From assembly GCA_914767715.1 (NCBI GenBank), contig OU612071.1, forward strand, positions 16,054,948-16,118,947: a stretch of DNA of 64,000 nucleotides, written 5' to 3'. The notes beneath the pieces were generated by a model that saw nothing but the letters and a program-made list of their open reading frames with translations, did no database searches and was not told where the DNA came from. Shown one piece after another: positions 49,119 to 60,500 of this stretch. Made by a program: the position numbers and the translations under genes. The stretch is from Membranipora membranacea. Its lineage: Eukaryota; Bryozoa; Gymnolaemata; Cheilostomatida; Membraniporidae. Positions within the stretch are counted from its first letter, which is position 1. The number at the start of each line of letters is the position of its first letter.

Positions 49119-49668
49119 AAATGAACCAACACACACCAACAACAGTAATGTGTTTCAAAGCATGGCAACAAAAGACAAAAACAAAGATTTAAAGGTGAAA
49201 GTTTTTTCACTTTGCAAAAACAGAGGCTATACTTGTTGATCTGAGCAATCTATTGGAAATGGCGGAAAACCATAAATTTACAAAGGCGCAGGAGATTGCC
49301 CAATCATTAGCACTATTTTATATATCTGAACTAGTAGTTGGCAGTTGTGCAGAAAGAACGCTTTGACTTTTTCTGATGTTGTTCAGTACAAAGTATAAGG
49401 TAATAGCAAGTTGTTTAAATCGGTTCGATATGACTATTCTACAGCTCTGGTTAAAGGAGCAATTGAGGATATTGGTACGGTGTGTCGGTTGCCAATGCGT
49501 CAAAAGCATTGAATGCCATATCCGGAATAGCATAAATAGCTTTCTTTTGCCAAACAATGGGCTCGCAGAAACGCCAGTCCCTACTAGGAAAGCCCAAATC
49601 ATCAATCAAATCCATGGCAGATGAGTCCCTGTGATGGATGTTCTAAATGTATGATGCTATGATACTAT

Positions 49669-50322
49669 CGCAGAGTAAGGATATACAGAGTGGACAGTTC
49701 AATGATAGTTATAGTGCCTGCGGGTTTTGATTCACTGGGGGAAAATTGTGCACAGCTGGATGCCAAAAACTCATTATCTCTATATGTTATAATGGCATTT
49801 TTCTTGCAGACATCCCTACCTTTGATGGGCCATAATTCATTCTGTATTTATCCTAAAGACTGATTTCCAACTTTGTTGGAATGTCCAAGCTTCAAGCTAT
49901 ACACCATATTGTTGTCATTTTTTGCTAGGATTCATAGGCTAAGAGTAATCCAGGTTTTTAAAATGAGTTTTATCATATAGATTTACATGTGACAATTGAT
50001 AGACGGCTGGTCTATATGATAAAACTCTTTTTAAAAACCTGGATTACTCATAGCCTATGTATCCTAGCAAAAAATGACAATTATATGGTGTATAGCTTGA
50101 AGATTGGACATTTCAGAAAAGTTAGAAATCAGTCTTTAGGATAAATACAGAATGAATTACGACCTATCAAAGGTGGCTATGTCTGCATGACAAAACTCCA
50201 CTGTAACTTATATATATTCTGAAATTGGCAGGTGGCCAGATTGATGAATTTCCCCCAGTGGATAAAAACCGCAGGCACTATAACGATCATTGAAGTGTCC
50301 ACTCTGTATATCCTTACTCTGT
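49669..50322. mobile_element. 654-bp palindromic hAT-like MITE
   Basis: The arms CAGAGTAAGGATATACAGAG and CTCTGTATATCCTTACTCTG are flanked by GATACTAT at 49661-49668 and 50323-50330. An 8-bp duplication with CAG-type ends is the hAT signature. A related host repeat at 39826-39845 (GCTATGATACTATTTCC) shows the empty site. The arms stay paired to the middle (ATCATATAGACCAGCCGTC type loop). Confidence 0.82.
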
Positions 50323-50774
50323 GATACTATTTCCTTTCCATGTGAAGAATTTAATTCAGTGGTCGAAAGTGACAGGGGATTAAGAAAGTTGAAATATAAC
50401 CACTTGGTTGATAGCTATCAGCTATGAACCAGCTTTCCTCAATGATTTGACCTCATTCAGTGTCAAATTCACAATATTTGTGACATCATAATTGCCGTAT
50501 ACAATATAATCCCTCAGACTTGTCGAACTTTCACTTGCCAAATAACCTCTCCACTTAGCCTAATTCTAAGCAAATGCCCATTATTGGAACTTGAAAACCA
50601 CTAATAACTGATATGCTGATAAGCTGGTACCTTGTTTGCTATTCCTGCTATTTATAAAGACGTGTTGGAAACTATCTTGCTGACAAGGACGTACTGCAGC
50701 AACCGCGTGCAACACTATTTATGCAAGTATACGAGGAAGTCAGATTACCAAATGTTGGTGTTGCCAAACTCATA

Positions 50775-51860
50775 CCTGTCAACATGGGCTAATATTTTTG
50801 AGGGACAAACCAGGCCGGGGGTCCAGGGGGCCGCCCAGGCCAACTGGCGGGGTCTGGGGCAGCGCCCCGGCCGCCGAAGCTTTTGAGCAATTACAAAGCA
50901 AAAAAGACCAAAATCCAGGCATTTTATGCTATTAAGCTTACTCTGAATATAGATACATGGATATGACAGAGAATGTCCCACACAATCGTACAGACAAATG
51001 AGTAAACAGATTCAATAGATATGGCTGTTGTAATGTAATTATTATTTACTGGTCTGTGCAGTCTTGGCCATCTCCTTATGTTTCTTGCCAAGTGTGTGTC
51101 TGAACACATCATTAGATCCACCACCAGTTATATTAATGTCACTTTTACAATAGTAAGTACAATGGGCATAGTCCATCCCCTGCACACTTTTCTTTAGAAA
51201 AGGGTAAGTGGTATTCCATGCATCTAAGTATTTGCATGACCTCTTTGCTTTAGGTTATGGTATTGTGTCTGTCTTTCTTTGATGAGATGAGAAGAATTGG
51301 ACAAAAATGTGCAGAGTGTGAATTTTATATTTCCATAACTAAAGAAAAAACTTGTGAAGAGATTTTAGTATTATCAAAATCATTTCTTTAGAAGTGGGAC
51401 TTAGCTAGTACAATGAACAATGAACAATGAACAATGAACAATGAACAATGAACAATGAACAATGAACAATGAACAATGAACAATGAACAATGAACAATGA
51501 ACAATGAACAATGAACAATGAACAATGAACAATGAAGTTCATTGGCTAGTAACCACTCTTATCTTATCTTTTATCACAGTCTCTAACAGATTGAATTAGG
51601 GCTACACTACACTTACAAACAATAGACATACACGTCATAGTAAAACAATGTATCATCAATGTCAAAATAGTGTCATGTCCATTGCTGTTGCCAGGGCAAT
51701 TGAATAAACATGATAACAGCTATTCTAACATACATGACCGATTTTTAAGCATACATAAATCATTTCCCTGGACATTTGAGGGACATTAAGTGCTTGAGGG
51801 ACAATGAGCATAATCCCTGGACGATCCCGTGAGATCCGGGGACAGTTGACACATATGGCC
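50775..51860 (-). mobile_element. Fragment of a DNA transposon with a BED-like zinc finger
   Basis: Unit A is interrupted here relative to unit B. On the minus strand near 51040-51165 a frame reads CTYYCKSDINITGGGSNDV and then RHTLGKKHKEMA, a C-x2-C...H-x4-H finger like those at the N-terminus of hAT-derived proteins. The borders carry CCTGTCAAC near 50778 and GTTGACAC near 51847. A GC-rich stretch (50810-50880) follows the left border. No transposase core is present. Confidence 0.55.
51410..51536 (+). repeat. Heptamer satellite (ACAATGA)n, about 18 copies
   Basis: Perfect 7-bp periodicity over about 126 bp with no visible interruption. It lies about 430 bp upstream of the duplicate first exon, inside the transposon-derived insert of unit A. 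Confidence 0.95.
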
Positions 51861-51962
51861 AAACTTAGTAAAGCTAGCTGAGTAATCACCTATAGTGCTG
51901 GTTGTGTGTATATAGAGAACTGAATTGGACAAAATATTACTGTGACCTCAGTACGTAATAAG

Positions 51963-52062
51963 ATGGGATGTTCATCCATTGTGTCTGACAGCAATGGGCT
52001 TCAAACCACTAAGAGCAGCGACCCTGATAATGATCCTTTGGCGAAGAGCAGAAAGGTTCCAG
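51963..52062 (+). CDS. Duplicate first exon of the TIR-like/TPR gene (alternative start or relic)
   Basis: This open 100-nt exon matches the gene's exon 1 at 55238-55337: same length, same MGCSS start, same AG|GTAAT donor and the same phase 1. The two encoded 33-residue peptides agree at 22 positions. Surrounding sequence is also paralogous on both sides (about 51870-52110 against 55160-55390). No copy of exon 2 lies between here and 55238, so on its own it is not a gene. It could splice over the downstream exon 1 to the acceptor at 56387 and give an alternative N-terminus. It could equally be a non-functional leftover. Position 6 is Ile instead of Ser, which weakens the myristoylation match. 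Confidence 0.65.
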
Positions 52063-52736
52063 GTAATCATAGCAAAATGACTAAGGCTCATAACTGTATT
52101 TGGCGTCTATGCCGTGTTGGGATCACCGCTCTTACTGACTTACTTAGTATAGTTTTCGCAGGAGATGAGGCTCGCCCTTTTGCAGATCAAAATTGTGATC
52201 ATTAATCATTCAATTGCTCAGAAAAAGACAAAATCAAACTATAGCTAATATTTTTGAGACAGCGTAAGCTACCAGGAACTGAACAAATAACTTATCAGCC
52301 ATTGGCTGTGACATTTTGATCTAAAAAATAGATCATCCATCTTTACCAATCATAATTACTTCACATGAGTCAGGCAGCCTATTTTAACCATTCTTACCAG
52401 CCATAATAATTTGGACTTTTTCAACTTTTTTCTCTTGGCAACTAACTAGTATTTCGTCTAGATTTGGCAATGCATCAAGGAACTTACAAGGAAGTTTGTC
52501 TTTAAACTGGATGGGGCTGGTTTCATAAACTGGTATTATTGCCAGCGTTCATGACCTATCAACTGCGTGTTGAAGCATATCATTGAATAGTGATGGAAGT
52601 TTCCAATGTTTTTGAGAAATTTGAAACGTTCAACCAATCATCACACATTGTATAGCCTCATCGCAAGGGAGAATAAAAGAATAAAACATTATAAGGCTCT
52701 CGTGTTCATTTCAGTGAATAGAATAGACAGATAAAG

Positions 52737-53164
52737 AGTCTGGGAAAGCAAAAAATAACCACTGTTCATATGAAAGCAATCTCATAGCAATGAACAAAAC
52801 TAAATTTGTTCACCCAAGGGCATTATTGAATGATGTAACCGATTTCAAAGTGCAAAAACCTAGGACTAGAAGGGTCTAGAGTTATGTTATCTCCCCCGTC
52901 ATAGATTAAAATTAATATATTATCTTTGACAAGGCTTCCTTTGACCAATGCTGTTTTGTGACTATTTCTGGTGTAAGCATTTAGTGACTGTCATAGGCAA
53001 GCCAGGGCTAGGCTTACTGTTATACTGTTAGTGGATTAGGTGTTAATCTGTAACAGGGGAGATAACATACTCTAGACAGTGGGTTTTTGCACTTTGTTCA
53101 TCGCTATGAGATTTGCTATGAGATTTGGTATGAGCAGTGGTTGTTTTTTGCTTTCCTAAACGCT
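52737..53164. mobile_element. MITE family E, copy 2
   Basis: Matches 42817-43260: GGGAAAGCAAAAAATAACCA at the left and TTGCTTTCCTAAACGCT at the right, with GGTCTAGAGTTATGTTATCT and GAGATAACATACTCTAGA pairing inside. Lies in unit B of the segmental duplication. The flanking TTAA is not preserved. Confidence 0.75.
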
Positions 53165-54568
53165 TCAAAAAGTTACCAGCGCACATCAATGACCCTAATG
53201 TGCTTTAGAGCATAACAACAAAAGACACAAAAAAAGATTGAAAGGTGAAAGGTTTTCAGTTTACAAAAACAGAGGCTTTATTTTGTTATTCTGAGTGAGC
53301 AGTAGGAAACGGTCCAAGACTTTCATCTACAATGGAGCTGGTGATTGACACTTAATGGCTGTATAACAGTCATCGCAATGATATTATAAAAACTATTTTG
53401 TACATCTGTGCAGCAAGAGCGCTTTGTATACTGCCATAGCAATAGTATAGTAACGGTAACAAGTTGGTTATATCAGTTTGATGTCACTGCTCTACAGCTC
53501 CGATCTGGTCCAAGAAGCAAATGGGAATATTGGGTACGACGTCAATGTGTTTGAGGAGCAAGGGGATCGAGAACTAGCAGCCACAGTTAAAAGATAAAAT
53601 GTAACCACCTTATACCATTTTTTAAGCTATTTTTAATTATATATAGCCAACTTCATTCAACAATTTGGCCTCATTCTGTGACGAATTCACATCATTCTCT
53701 TGTTCAGCTTCGATGTCGCAATTGCTTATAATATAATCTCTCAGACATGTCATCTGGGTTGCTGACGATGTAATATAAATTTAATTGAACACCCTCTGAT
53801 AACCATAGACCAAGTTCCATGTTTGCTATGCTTTGTGTTAATAAAGTGACTGCGTTGAAAACCATCTTATTGACAAGATCGACCTGCGTCAATCGTAACA
53901 GGACTCTGTATAGAAAACGTACGAGGAAGTAGGTTACTAGAATGTTGGCATTGACCCAGTTTTTTATGTACAATGTCAAGACAAAGCTTGATTGATAGGT
54001 ATGTACTGGCTTAGCGACAAAAATCTCAATTTAATGATACATTCTTATCTTAGGATAAAACAATAAAATAAGTGTCATGTCATTTGGCAGTGGTCCATAT
54101 TGTTCAATCCTGACACAGTTCCAATTCCCATTTTGTCGGTCCTGGCTCGTAAATATGAATCTGAATATTTTTGAGTGCCAGGAGTTATACGGACATCTTT
54201 TGTAATACTGTTTTACGCACCTAACACTAATAATGCCCCTCCCCTTCCCTTCCCCCACTCGAAGTTGCGTCTACTCAGGATCTGTTGTAGGCCCATGGGA
54301 TTGTAGGTGACATTCAGACTGTTTGACTTACAAAATGTCAAGTTGGGTCCATGCACAATATTCACCACCAATGATGAGTCATGCATACTGGTGGACTATG
54401 TTCAATGAGCAGTATGTGAAGCATGATTGGAAATCCTTTGCTTTCATGAGAAGAAGCGACGAGATCCGGTATTTTTACGGCTTATGTCCAACCAGTATTT
54501 TCACTGACAGGAGGCTGTTGCAATGTAGATAACGAATAGTTCGTGTGAGAAAATTGTTATGCTATCAC

Positions 54569-54590
54569 AGAGTAAGGATCCTTACTCTGT
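54569..54590. mobile_element. Minimal 22-bp palindrome made only of the hAT-like ends
   Basis: CAGAGTAAGGATCCTTACTCTG equals the two 10-11-bp termini of the 49669 element joined directly. It is flanked by ATGCTATCA on both sides (54560-54568 and 54593-54601), resembling a target duplication. It is either an extreme deletion derivative or an excision product. Confidence 0.65.
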
Positions 54591-55237
54591 GATGCTATCA
54601 TAGCTAGATCGAAAGGATTGAATGCATCAGATTGCTGAGGTCATTGGCCTTCTTGAGTGTTTAGCTCTGACTTAATTGACCTTGTTTAAAGGATCCACAT
54701 TCATAGAGAGGAAGTATATTATTTTTGTAGCAGCAATTCGGAGTTGCCCGTTTTCTTATTCTTTTGTCCCACAATGCAACAATACTATGTTGGCTCCGGA
54801 TAACATGATCCCTTATGGATGGAGCACTCAAGTAGCATCTATAATGATGCATTTGGACCTTTCATTGGGAAGCTGTGACTAAGACATACCAGTCAGCCAC
54901 AGTTGCCTGTCATGTTACATAATTTCCACAGATTAACAAGCAATTAGCACAGCATAAAAAATCACACATAAGAGTATTTAAAAACAATATGAGACATGAT
55001 TGTGTTAATGCTCAAAGGAATAAGCAAAAACAAAGAAAGTTGTTTTTGAAGTTATATGAATGCAGTTATTGATTTTTGGTTGTCATAATAAAGCCACCGT
55101 GAATTAACAAAAATACCCTGCATTCGAAGTTTGACCTTACACTGAGTCTGCTTCGTAAAACTAGCACAGTAATCACCTGTAGTGTTGCAGGACTGTATCA
55201 GACAAAACATAATCTGTTAGCTAAGTGTGAAATAAAG

Positions 55238-58086
55238 ATGGGATGTTCATCCAGTGTGCCTGACAGCAACGGGCTTCAGACTACTAACCGCAACAACCCT
55301 GATAATGTTTCTCTGACAAAGAGCGGAAAGATTCCAGGTAATTATGGTAAATTCTCTAGAGCTCATTTTGCCCTTTTGTGAAATACATTGCAGGCTTACA
55401 GTCACCCGCCGTCTTCATCTTAGCGTGTCAAAATTGGTACGAGCAATCATTGATTTCCTCCAAAAATAGCTAAATTAAACTGTAAATGAAGACCATTCCA
55501 GAGATGAGATAGGGATATGACGTACCCGTAAGCATGTCAGTGTAATTAATGCTCCCTCACAAACGTGCTCTTTGCCATAGATCACATTTCACTGATGTTG
55601 TGTTGTATGTTCCCCCTTTCTTTAAGACCTTCCTAGCAAAGTCACAGTCAACAGGCCAGTTTTGTTACCCCATATTTGCCCTCCATCAAGTGACATCGGG
55701 ATATGAGAATGACAGTATTGATGTTCTGTATGTCAGATATTATCACATAAACTCTCAGACTGGTCATCTTCTATGTTAGATAACCTTAGCTCTGACATCT
55801 GGTCGTGCTCAAACATTTACCAATAACCTGTTAACATTGTCAATTAGATGATCAAAATTAATGGGTCTTACCAAAGGCCACATCCCGAAGAGTACGCTGC
55901 GAGATTATGGATGTCTTGGGGACAAGACTCCCACTGATTCGCCAGTTTTACACCATGTTTGTAGCCAGGTAGGAGCAAACCTGGGGGCCAACCAAACTCC
56001 AGTACCCACGACCTTTAACGCTGGCTTGCTGAAGGACCATCTGAGCCACCTCCTACTCCTCCATGTTGTTGAGACTAAGCGAAATATATTACAGACGCAT
56101 ATCAGGCGTACATTTTGGTGCAAATTGAAAGTTTCCTTTTTCGAAGACGTCATAAATTCCCTTGTCTGTAACAGTGTAAAGCAAAAACCATAGTATATTA
56201 TTGGGTTGGTGTAGCTTTTGTCCGTAATGGTCACCATGTGCTGCCTTCCAAACAAAATTTGTTAGTGCTTCACTACACCCTTGTAAATCTATAAATTGGA
56301 AATATGGACATACCCATCAAACAATGTTAAATAGGTTGCCAATATGTGACAAGACTAGCCTAACCTATATTACCTTTTTGTTTCAGCTAATAAAGACAGA
56401 CCACTAGGACTGCACATTACTGCCATCCGGAAGTTTATAGATGACCATCCACGAGTAAAATCTGATCACCTCACAACATCTCAAATAAACTCTGCCTTTG
56501 TCAAACCTGAAACAAAAGGTACAAACCATGCGTTTATCCAAAAGTATGCCAACACCCAAGACCCTGCCACCGGGGTGCCATATGTTTCCTCTGCTACAGT
56601 CTTCGTTTCGCACGCCTGGAGATATTCATTCTATGATGTTGTTGTGGACGTTATGGAACAACACGCAAAGGAGCATCCAGAGACTTATTTCTGGTTCGAT
56701 CTGTTCACAAATAATCAGAATGAAGTATACAACAAGGACTATGATTGGTTTAGTACAACCTTCAGTAAAAGTATAGGTGATATCGGTCAGGTCCTCCTCG
56801 TGCTCTCTCCTTGGAATGATCCGATACCTATACGTAGAGCCTGGTGCCTGTTCGAAATACACAACGCATTGGCAGAATCGGAGGTGAAACTTCATGTCAA
56901 TCTTCCCAGTGGCGAAATTGATGAACTTAGAAAAGGTGTGATTGAAGATTCAGAGTGCGTTGTTCAGGCTCTCGCAGATATCCAGGCTGAGAAAGCCGAG
57001 GCTAAGAATGATTATGAACGCGATATGATTTTTGATGTCATTAGGGAATCGAGAGGCGGGTTTTTACATGTAAACAAGCAGATAAAAGAAGGGCTGAGAA
57101 GCTGGTACATCGAGCAACTACAATCTCTCAATGATAAGGAGGGATACAACTCAACACTCCTAATGCACACAGCTAACGTAATGAGAAGCTTCGGATTTTA
57201 TGATTCCGCTTTGCAACTCTACAAGAAAACTCTGGCCATCAGAATCAGCACTTCAGGAGAGAAACATCCATCTGTGGCGGCTTCGTACAGCAACATGGCG
57301 ACAGTGTACAAAGATATAGGTGAACTTGACCTAGCTCTTGAGTACTTTAGCAACGCTCTGACTATTATGCTCGCTACGTTGGGGGATCAACACGCTGACG
57401 TGGTACAGTGCTACAATAATATAGCAAACGTGTATTATAGCAAAGGGCAGTTTGAGAAAGCTTTGGAGTATCATCATAAATCACTAACGATTCGACTAAA
57501 AACATTAGGCGACAACCACCCCGCTGTCGCAACAGCTTACAATAACATCGCCAATGTATACTTCTCTCAAAAGGACTATGACAAATCTTTGCAGTATCAC
57601 CACAAATCCCTGACGATCAGACTGAACACATCGGGCGAGAATCATCCTCATGTCGCTGTCACATATATGGGGATGGCCAATGTTTACGACAGCAAAGGGG
57701 AGCATGACAAGTCATTAGAGTATTATAACAAGTCACTGGCTATAAGACTTAGCACGTTGGGTGAGAATCATCCAGATGTGGCGTCTCTATACTTCAACAT
57801 GGCCGCCGTTTATCAGAGCAAAGAAGATATGGATAAGGCTCTTGAGTTCTACAATAAGTCATTGAGTATCCGAGTGGACACTCTAGGTGAGAGCCATCCA
57901 TCTGTAGCGTCTTGTTATAAGAACATAGCCATTGTGTATCGGAACAAAAACCAGCTCGATAAAGCTTTCCAGTACTACCATAAGACGGTGGCCACTATTG
58001 GACTTCATGGCCAAAAAGGAAAACCGGTCGTGGCTCCTAAATCTCCTCCAGAAAATCAAAAGAAGCAGAGAAAGATGTCACTGTAA
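55238..58086 (+). CDS. N-acylated TIR-like / kinesin-light-chain-type TPR protein, two exons, 599 aa
   Basis: Exon 1 is 55238-55337 (100 nt, phase 1) and exon 2 is 56387-58086. The acceptor is TTTTTGTTTCAG and the donor CCAG|GTAATT. The protein starts MGCSSS: Gly2 with Ser at position 6 is a good N-myristoylation signal and Cys3 a likely palmitoylation site, so membrane attachment is inferred. Residues about 103-207 form a TIR-like domain of the kind fused to TPRs in sponges, choanoflagellates and algae, with ATVFVSHAW, FWFDLF, LLVLSPW and RAWCLFEIH. A charged helical spacer (about 208-290) follows. Residues about 290-565 hold seven TPR units, mostly with the 42-residue period and GE-x-HP-x-VA turn of kinesin light chains. 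The basic tail ends KKQRKMSL. The role is unknown; a signalling scaffold is plausible. AATAAA at 58244 is a likely polyadenylation signal. Confidence 0.9.
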
Positions 58087-58243
58087 TAACGTTGTTGAAA
58101 ACATGGCCTCTTCTTTAGCGGTGGTACCTTTGAACTATAACCCATGAAGTGTTAGACTATAGCGTGACATTGCTCAACATTTATTCTCTAATTATAAAAT
58201 AAATAGAGATTGTATTCTGAACTTTTTTTAAGAATGTAGAAAC

Positions 58244-58249
58244 AATAAA
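58244..58249 (+). terminator. AATAAA polyadenylation signal of the TPR gene
   Basis: A canonical AATAAA lies 158 nt after the TAA stop. AT-rich sequence with ATAAAATAAATAG about 50 nt earlier offers a second candidate. Nothing coding follows. Confidence 0.55.
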
Positions 58250-59684
58250 ATGCTGCCTTTTAACAATGTCTCTCACAACTAGAAATATTTTAAGAATTAT
58301 TTTCAAGTGTTGCCTTTTGTTTTGAATTATTTGCTTTTCATAAATAACAAAAGTTTGTGGCTAAAGGAACTATTTTATTTTGTTGCCGCAATATCTTATT
58401 ATTTATGAATACAATGTGACCAGGTATGCAATTTCCCTTTGGCTGCTAAATTTGATTCGGGAGTCTCCTTCCTGACTGCAAAACTACCTAATTGATGAGT
58501 CAAATAAGTCACAACAAGAAAAGTTCATGCTTTCACACATACTTTTAAACAGATAACTTTAAAGTGAGCCAATGTTTACTCACGCTCCTTCCTCAGCTAT
58601 CCAAAACAAAGTGCTAGTTACCGTTAATTCCTACTGATACGAATTTCATACCAGTGGGTACAGTACAGTATTCATAGAAGGAAAATAGATTGAAACACTG
58701 ACATTTAATGGCTAACCATTTACTCCAGCTCATTACATGAAGCTAAACTTCGGTTTTGACTAGCTCTAGTGTGATCCATTTCTCCCGATGAGCCACCAGC
58801 TCAACGGAGGGGGGGGGGCTCCAAAAGCAGGCACATAGAATATATCTGGATCCAAGTTTGGACAATGCTGTACATCACTAATCACCGTAAAATTTTACCA
58901 GTGTGTGAGTTTATCCCCTGATAACTGAAAGGAGAATTGCACAAATATTTTAATATATAATTATAATATCAATTTTTTAGCAATCTTTGGGTGTTTTTGG
59001 CTTAGTTCTCGTGTGAATAGGTGTTTCCATCGACCAACTCGAAGTTTTGAAAATTGTAGTGTGTTTTCGGAGAGATTATTCAAACAAAAATTGTTCATGA
59101 GCAAGAACATCTGCCAGTAGTCTAGACTCTGAAGGACTAAAGTATTCGCAGGAGAAAAAATTTGCGTTCATCACCTGCTTAAAATAGTGAAAGTTTAGTA
59201 ACTCAACCTCAGTACTTTATTCAAACATAGCGAGTCAAAGTGTTCTAACTAACATTAAAGCACCCCACAAAATGACGATAGCTTGTTACTCCTTTGAGGT
59301 ATAAGCGTGCTACCTAATGTAGTGCCCTCGAATCATAGTAGATTAATTATGTCACTCTTTGTACCTGCTTCAATGATGAGGAAACCAAGTAAAATGATTC
59401 AAATCAAGTGCTCATCATTTTGGCCATGATTTACACCGACCTAATTCAGGTGAAGGCCTGTTTCAGATTTTACGATCTTCTTGGGAGAGAATGAGGAGAG
59501 GTAAGGCATTTAAAACTGTCATGAGGGCAATATTTAAGAAAACCTCTATAAATAAATAATTTTTTATTATAGGTTATGAATGCAGCAAAATAGGATTTCA
59601 AAAAAATTGTTCCTAGTTCCTGATACTGTTATCCGTTAACCTTTTGAAGTGTATCTCCCTGTAAACTCCCTGAGTGACCCTGAC

Positions 59685-59712
59685 CAGGGAGGGTGGGTTC
59701 CCACCCTCCCTG
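59685..59712. repeat. 28-bp perfect palindrome
   Basis: CAGGGAGGGTGGGT is followed directly by its inverse ACCCACCCTCCCTG-type arm with no loop. It is GC-rich inside AT-rich intergenic DNA. Confidence 0.85.
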
Positions 59713-60190
59713 CCCTGACTATAGTTAGTATGGAAAAACATTTGATTGTGATGTTATCATAGTTATCCACTCATTGAAACTGAGAGGACAACTTTTTACA
59801 AATGATAAATTCTTTCACATAACTTTCAGTGGCTCAACTTAAAGCATTTATTTTTGTAGAAGTACAAATAGTTTTAATTATAACATAAAAGAGAGGTAAT
59901 TTTACGAATTATATTCTAACCACTTCGACTACTCTATGCTGAGGTTAAAGGTCGGGGTTGCTGGCAAAGGAAAACTGAAGTGAGTGAGGTAAGGTATGAT
60001 TCAAGATTTTGTCACTCAATGACTGAGAGCAGTGCATCTTAAAATAACTTGTGTCAGTTCATTGATCCATATGGCAACTGCATTCCCGAACTCTGGTAAA
60101 TGCAGTAGTCCTATACAATCACCAGTGAGAATGCTAATCATTCATTTCAAATACTTCTCTCACCTCAGGACAAACTTAATTATTATATTA

Positions 60191-60333
60191 AACATTCAAT
60201 TCACAATCACCGAGACTGCGAGAGTGAGTTGAACCAAGGAGCTAACTCCTTGGTTGAACTACTGTTTTTTATTTATTATAATAACAGAGAAAAACAGTAA
60301 TTCATTCAGTCAACTCAGTGATTGTGAATGTGT
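60191..60333. repeat. Short MITE-like hairpin pair
   Basis: The outer arms ATTCAATTCACAATCACCGA and TCAGTGATTGTGAAT pair, and inside is a tight hairpin GTTGAACCAAGGAG / CTCCTTGGTTGAAC (60228-60259) with a 4-bp loop. Confidence 0.65.
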
Positions 60334-60354
60334 AAGTTTTAAAATAAGAATCAG

Positions 60355-60500
60355 GAATAGCCCAACCAAGCAGTTGGTAGAGTGCCGGCATAAGCCCCTG
60401 GGACTTGCGTGCCTTTACTTTGCCAGTGTCCAGTATCAACCACCCCCCATCAGAGACTGGGAGTGAGAGGGATTGTTCTAGATTTCAATCTCACATTCAG
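60355..60500 (+). mobile_element. Possible worn tRNA-like SINE head
   Basis: GCAGTTGGTAGAGTGCCGGC resembles a tRNA D-arm and box A, but no good box B follows. Reported only as a possibility. Confidence 0.25.

Larger units (their letters stand above)
48430..55390. repeat. Tandem segmental duplication upstream of the TPR gene (unit A about 48.43-52.11 kb, unit B about 52.40-55.39 kb)
   Basis: Several stretches align in the same order. About 48560-48650 matches 52440-52540. 49140-49270 matches 53190-53310. 49330-49500 matches 53400-53560. 50440-50530 matches 53645-53750. 50660-50785 matches 53860-53960. 51870-52110 (promoter side plus exon 1) matches 55160-55390. Divergence is substantial, so the event is old. 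Unit A later gained a 210-bp tandem repeat, a hAT-like palindrome at 49669, a BED-finger transposon fragment and a heptamer satellite. Unit B gained the MITE at 52737 and other sequence at about 54.0-55.1 kb. Confidence 0.8.
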
